From: an uncultured Collinsella sp.
Lineage (GTDB): Bacteria > Actinomycetota > Coriobacteriia > Coriobacteriales > Coriobacteriaceae
Direction of reading: 5' to 3'
DNA: 24,834 bases
NCBI GenBank assembly: GCA_902494715.1
Contig: CABUUJ010000032.1
Location: 1-24,834 of the forward strand
The translations under genes were made by a program, and so were the position numbers. The notes under the pieces are model-generated. The model had not been told where the DNA came from, searched no databases, and saw nothing but the letters and a program-made list of their open reading frames with translations. Below are positions 21,574 to 24,834 of this stretch, piece by piece (within the stretch, counting starts at the first letter, position 1; every line of letters starts with the position of its first letter).

Positions 21574-22509
21574 ATGCAGGAAACTGATTCTCAGTCTCAG
21601 GAGCAGGCTACCGCCACCAAGGGCGCATCTGCTCCCGCCAAGTCCCGCACGCTGTGGGGCGACGCTTTTAAGCGTCTTCGTAAGAACAAGCTCGCCGTTA
21701 TCGGTGTCTGCTGGATCATCATCGTCGTTGTGGTTGCCCTGACCGCAGATCTGTGGGCTAAGCCCTGGCTCGGTTCGCCGACGGCTTCCGATTCGACCAC
21801 CATGGCCGAGACATCGTTACTGGCTCCGTGTGCCGAGCACCCGTTTGGCACCGATGCCCTCGGTCGCGACATTCTCGTCCGTGTTATCTACGGTGCACGC
21901 GTTTCGCTGTCCGTCGGCATTATGGCCACCGCCATCTCCACGTTGATCGGTCTGGTCATGGGCGCCCTGGCCGGTTTCTACGGCGGCATCTGGGATACGA
22001 TCATCATGCGCTGTGCGGACATCTTCCTGGCGTTCCCGTACGTGCTGTTCGTTGTCGCCATGATCGCCGTTATCGGCCGTGGTCTTCAGAACGTCTTTAT
22101 CGCCATCGGCATTCTCGGCTGGCCTTCGATTGCGCGCGTCTTCCGATCTGCAATCCTGACGGTCAAGGAAAACGACTATGTTGATGCTGCGCGCGCGATG
22201 GGTGCATCTGATGCTCGTATCGTTGTACGTCACATCTTCCCGAACTCCGTCGCCTCCATCGTGGTCTACGCGACCATGAACATTGGTGGCGCCATTCTGA
22301 CCGAGTCCGCTCTGTCCTTCCTCGGCATGGGCGTTATTCCGCCTACGCCTTCGTGGGGCTCCATGATTCAGGACGGTCAGCAGTATCTTCTGACCGCTCC
22401 CTGGATGATGATCATGCCCGGTCTGGCAATTCTCTCGACGGTGCTCGCCTTCACCCTGCTGGGTGACGGTCTGCGCGACGCCCTCGACGTCAAGATGAAG
22501 GACGCATAA
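21574..22509 (+). CDS. oppC: Oligopeptide-type ABC transporter permease OppC
   Basis: This 311-residue permease is the partner of OppB. A hydrophilic N-terminal tail of about 30 residues rich in Gln, Ala and Thr precedes the OppC_N helix (KLAVIGVCWIIIVVVVALTADLW). The signature HPFGTDALGRDILVRVIYGARVSLSVG follows, then the EAA loop DYVDAARAMGASDARIVVRHIFPNSVASI and ESALSFLGMGVIPPTPSWGSMI. The ribosome-binding site GGGAGGT lies between the two genes. Unlike in the first importer, this permease is a separate protein: oppD starts 2 bases after the stop. Confidence 0.94.
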   Translation: MQETDSQSQEQATATKGASAPAKSRTLWGDAFKRLRKNKLAVIGVCWIIIVVVVALTADLWAKPWLGSPTASDSTTMAETSLLAPCAEHPFGTDALGRDILVRVIYGARVSLSVGIMATAISTLIGLVMGALAGFYGGIWDTIIMRCADIFLAFPYVLFVVAMIAVIGRGLQNVFIAIGILGWPSIARVFRSAILTVKENDYVDAARAMGASDARIVVRHIFPNSVASIVVYATMNIGGAILTESALSFLGMGVIPPTPSWGSMIQDGQQYLLTAPWMMIMPGLAILSTVLAFTLLGDGLRDALDVKMKDA

Positions 22510-22511
22510 GG

Positions 22512-23603
22512 ATGAAGAAGAACAAGAACTATGTGGACCTGAAGGACCAGCCGGTTCCCGAGGGCCAGCATCTACTCGAGGTCGATGACCTTAAGATGTA
22601 TTTCCATACCGAGGATGGCGTCGTTCGCGCTGTCGACGGTGTGTCCTATACGCTCGATCGCGGCGAGACCCTGGGTGTCGTCGGCGAGTCCGGCTCTGGT
22701 AAGTCCGTGACCGCCATGACCATCATGGGTCTTATCTCGATGCCTCCGGGAAAGATTGAGGGCGGTGACGTTCGCTATCGCGGCCGCTCCATCCTCGAGA
22801 TGACCGAGGAAGAGATGCAGCATATTCGTGGCAACGATATCGCGATGATCTTCCAGGATCCTATGACCTCCTTGAACCCGGTCTACAAGATCGGCAAGCA
22901 GGTGGGCGAGGGGCTTCGTCTGCACCGTGGTTACTCCAAGCAGGAGGCGCTCAAGCGCGCCACCGAGCTTTTGGACCTCGTTGGCATTCCCGAGCCCGAG
23001 AAGCGCGTCAATGAGTATCCGCATCAGTTCTCTGGCGGTATGCGTCAGCGCGTTATGATCGCCATGGCTCTTGCCTGCGATCCCGATATTCTGATTGCCG
23101 ATGAGCCCACGACTGCCCTGGACGTTACCATCCAGGCTCAGATTATTGAGCTTATGCAGGAAATGCAGGAGAAGAACGGCAACGCCATCATCATGATTAC
23201 CCATGACCTGGGCGTCGTCGCCGATATGGCCGATAAGATCATGGTTATGTACGCCGGCCGTCCCGTCGAGTTCGGTACTGCTGAGGAAATATTCTACGAG
23301 AGCCGTCACCCCTACACCTGGGGCCTTATTCGCTCCATCCCGGAGCAGGCTATCGATGAGAAGAAGCCGCTTACGCCGATTCACGGCAACCCGCCTTCGC
23401 TCATGAACCTGCCCGAGGGCTGCGTGTTCTCGCCTCGTTGCCCCTATGCAACCGATAAGTGCCGCAAGCAGCGCCCCGAGCGTGTTGTCACCGAGTCCGG
23501 CCACTATTCTGCGTGCCATTATTCCGGTGACCCCGAGTTCCTCAAGAACGCCCCTGAGACGTCCCGTACGCGCAAGGATTCCAAGAAGGGAGGCGAGGCG
23601 TAA
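22512..23603 (+). CDS. oppD: Oligopeptide-type ABC transporter ATP-binding protein OppD
   Basis: This 363-residue ATPase powers the second importer together with OppF. Walker A is GESGSGKS (58-65), the Q-loop is IFQDPMTSLNPV, the signature is FSGGM (173-177), Walker B is ILIADEP (193-199) and the switch is ITHD. The C-terminal oligo_HPY extension is complete: Cys304, Cys310, Cys317 and Cys335 (GCVFSPRCPYATDKC and SACHY) are the conserved set thought to bind an iron-sulfur cluster in several related ATPases. It begins 2 bases after oppC and ends directly against the oppF start. Confidence 0.95.
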   Translation: MKKNKNYVDLKDQPVPEGQHLLEVDDLKMYFHTEDGVVRAVDGVSYTLDRGETLGVVGESGSGKSVTAMTIMGLISMPPGKIEGGDVRYRGRSILEMTEEEMQHIRGNDIAMIFQDPMTSLNPVYKIGKQVGEGLRLHRGYSKQEALKRATELLDLVGIPEPEKRVNEYPHQFSGGMRQRVMIAMALACDPDILIADEPTTALDVTIQAQIIELMQEMQEKNGNAIIMITHDLGVVADMADKIMVMYAGRPVEFGTAEEIFYESRHPYTWGLIRSIPEQAIDEKKPLTPIHGNPPSLMNLPEGCVFSPRCPYATDKCRKQRPERVVTESGHYSACHYSGDPEFLKNAPETSRTRKDSKKGGEA

Positions 23604-24632
23604 ATGGCAGACAATAACGAGCGCACCCCGCTGCTGAAGGTCGAGCACCTCTCTAAGGAGTTCCCCGCAGAGTCCGGCATGTTCGCCAAGCGTTTTTCCA
23701 AGCGTGTCGTCTCTGCTGTAAATGACATCTCTTTCGAGATTTATCCTGGCGAGACCTTTGGTCTGGTTGGTGAGTCTGGTTGCGGTAAGTCCACAACGGG
23801 CCGCACCATCATGCGCTTGACCAAGCCGACCGCCGGCAAGGTGTTCTTCCAGGGTAAAGATGTTGCTGAGATGAACAAGCATGAGATCAAGGACATGCGT
23901 CGTGACATGCAGTTTATCTTCCAGGATCCTTATGCTTCGCTGAATCCCCGTATGACCATCGGCGAGATCGTCTCCGAGCCCATGACCATTCACGGCGTGG
24001 GAACCAAGGAGGAGCGCATTGAGCGCGTCCGCGAGCTTCTCGACGTCGTTGGACTGAACCCCGAGCACATTAACCGCTATCCCCATGAGTTCTCGGGCGG
24101 CCAGCGTCAGCGCGTCGGCATTGCCCGCGCATTTGCGCTGAAGCCCAAGCTGATTATCTGCGACGAGCCGGTATCCGCTCTTGATGTGTCCATTCAGGCC
24201 CAGGTTCTGAACCTGCTCAAGGAACTGCAGGACAAGTTCGGTACCGCATATCTGTTTATCGCCCACGATCTGTCCGTCGTGCAGCACATCTCCGATCGCG
24301 TTGCCGTTATGTATCTGGGTAAGATGGTCGAGGTTTCGGACTGGAAGACGCTCTACAGCGAGCCTCACCATCCGTACACGCAGTCGCTGCTGTCTGCCGT
24401 GCCGGTTCCCGATCCTGATATCCAGAAGACCCGCAAGCGCATCATCCTCGCCGGCGATCCGCCGTCACCGCTGGATCCGCCGACCGGCTGCCGTTTCCAC
24501 ACGCGCTGCCCGATCGCGCAGGGTATCTGCTCCGAGAAGCTTCCCGAGTTTAAGGAAGTTGCACCGGGTCACTGCTGCGCCTGCCACTTCGCCGAGCCGT
24601 TCCCGATCAAGGAATCGCACATCGACCTGTAG
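23604..24632 (+). CDS. oppF: Oligopeptide-type ABC transporter ATP-binding protein OppF
   Basis: This 342-residue ATPase is the second nucleotide-binding subunit of the Opp importer. Walker A is GESGCGKST (56-64), the Q-loop is IFQDPYASLNPRM, the signature is FSGGQ (163-167), Walker B is LIICDEP (183-189) and the switch is IAHD. The oligo_HPY end keeps its cysteines (Cys296, Cys302, Cys309, then Cys324, Cys325 and Cys327 in GHCCACHF). The ATG directly follows the oppD stop codon with GGGAGG about 10 bases before it, so the two ATPases are co-translated. It is the last gene of the operon and of the window. Confidence 0.95.
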   Translation: MADNNERTPLLKVEHLSKEFPAESGMFAKRFSKRVVSAVNDISFEIYPGETFGLVGESGCGKSTTGRTIMRLTKPTAGKVFFQGKDVAEMNKHEIKDMRRDMQFIFQDPYASLNPRMTIGEIVSEPMTIHGVGTKEERIERVRELLDVVGLNPEHINRYPHEFSGGQRQRVGIARAFALKPKLIICDEPVSALDVSIQAQVLNLLKELQDKFGTAYLFIAHDLSVVQHISDRVAVMYLGKMVEVSDWKTLYSEPHHPYTQSLLSAVPVPDPDIQKTRKRIILAGDPPSPLDPPTGCRFHTRCPIAQGICSEKLPEFKEVAPGHCCACHFAEPFPIKESHIDL

Positions 24633-24650
24633 TCGGTTGTTCTCGTCCGG

Positions 24651-24773
24651 GCCCGCCCTGGTGTTTCTTTTCAGAACGTCCTCGGACATGCAAGAAACCC
24701 CCGCTGCGCACTTCGTGCGGCGGGGGTTTCTTGCGTCCTGCGGGATGTTCTGAAAAGCAACGCCAGAGCGGGC
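24651..24773 (+). repeat. Long nested inverted repeat ending the opp operon
   Basis: Four nested inverted segments share one centre. GCCCGCCCTGG (24651-24661) faces CCAGAGCGGGC (24763-24773) with one mismatch. CTTTTCAGAAC (24667-24677) faces GTTCTGAAAAG (24747-24757) perfectly. CAAGAAACCCCCGC (24691-24704) faces GCGGGGGTTTCTTG (24720-24733) perfectly. CGCAC/GTGCG closes a three-base loop at 24712-24714. The arms are about 60 bases each and pair over most of their length, far more than a terminator needs. Confidence 0.8.
24691..24736 (+). terminator. Terminator core of the opp operon, probably bidirectional
   Basis: A perfect 14-bp GC-rich stem with a small capping helix runs into GTTTCTTGCG on the plus strand. 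Because the arm itself begins CAAGAAAC, the minus strand reads the same GTTTCTTG after its stem, so it could stop transcription from both sides. Confidence 0.75.
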
Positions 24774-24834
24774 ACCTGCGGTAACTCGGCAGGGGGAGTG
24801 CGATTCCCTGATCGCTCACTTAATCTAATAGGAA
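24774..24834. other. Window end without recognised gene
   Basis: The last 61 bases hold no gene I can support. GCGAT/ATCGC brackets a short inverted repeat near 24798-24814, too weak to interpret. Confidence 0.4.

Noticed and set aside
1..24834. CRISPR array, tRNA or rRNA gene, insertion sequence, integrase or attachment site
   Set aside because: No regularly spaced repeats, no cloverleaf or rRNA segments, no transposase or recombinase motifs and no matching direct repeats at the borders of the nan module were found by eye.

Overview
All genes lie on the plus strand. The high-GC, GAG/CTC/GCC-rich coding style, the WhiA gene and the order of the housekeeping genes point to an actinobacterium. 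Two Tat-type lipoprotein solute-binding proteins and a sialic acid module suggest a gut member of the Coriobacteriia, close to Collinsella; the genus is inferred from overall style.

Layout. (1) 1-345: 3' end of uvrC. (2) 711-6285: a peptide-type ABC importer of binding protein, permease, permease-ATPase fusion and ATPase. (3) 6366-11139: an acetyl-esterase-fold gene, a paralogue of it that has lost the nucleophilic serine, an N-acetylneuraminate lyase (nanA), a ROK sugar kinase (nanK role) and nanE. (4) 11238-13094: rapZ and whiA. (5) 13288-17973: gap, pgk, tpiA, gpmI. (6) 18138-18392: secG. (7) 18689-24632: a complete second peptide-type importer (oppA-B-C-D-F). (8) 24651-24773: a long nested inverted repeat that includes a terminator.

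How it works together. Regions 2 and 3 read as one sialic acid module. Family SBP_bac_5 importers that carry sialic acid (the SatABCD type) are known, and this transporter lies directly upstream of the lyase, kinase and epimerase that turn Neu5Ac into GlcNAc-6-phosphate. The esterase could remove O-acetyl groups from host sialic acids. No sialidase, nagA/nagB or regulator gene is in the window, so release, final catabolism and control must be encoded elsewhere. Regions 1, 4, 5 and 6 match the actinobacterial order uvrC-rapZ-(yvcK)-whiA-gap-pgk-tpiA-secG. The sialic acid module therefore sits between uvrC and rapZ, yvcK is missing, and gpmI lies between tpiA and secG.

The best leads outside ordinary coding are a structured leader with a UUCG-capped hairpin just before nanE (10330-10427), the serine-less esterase paralogue (7336-8187), a palindrome before the importer (553-573), the terminator-like hairpin fused to the rapZ ribosome-binding site, a 28-bp alternating pyrimidine-purine tract before pgk, and the 123-bp inverted repeat that ends the window. 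No tRNA, rRNA, CRISPR array, insertion sequence or origin was seen.
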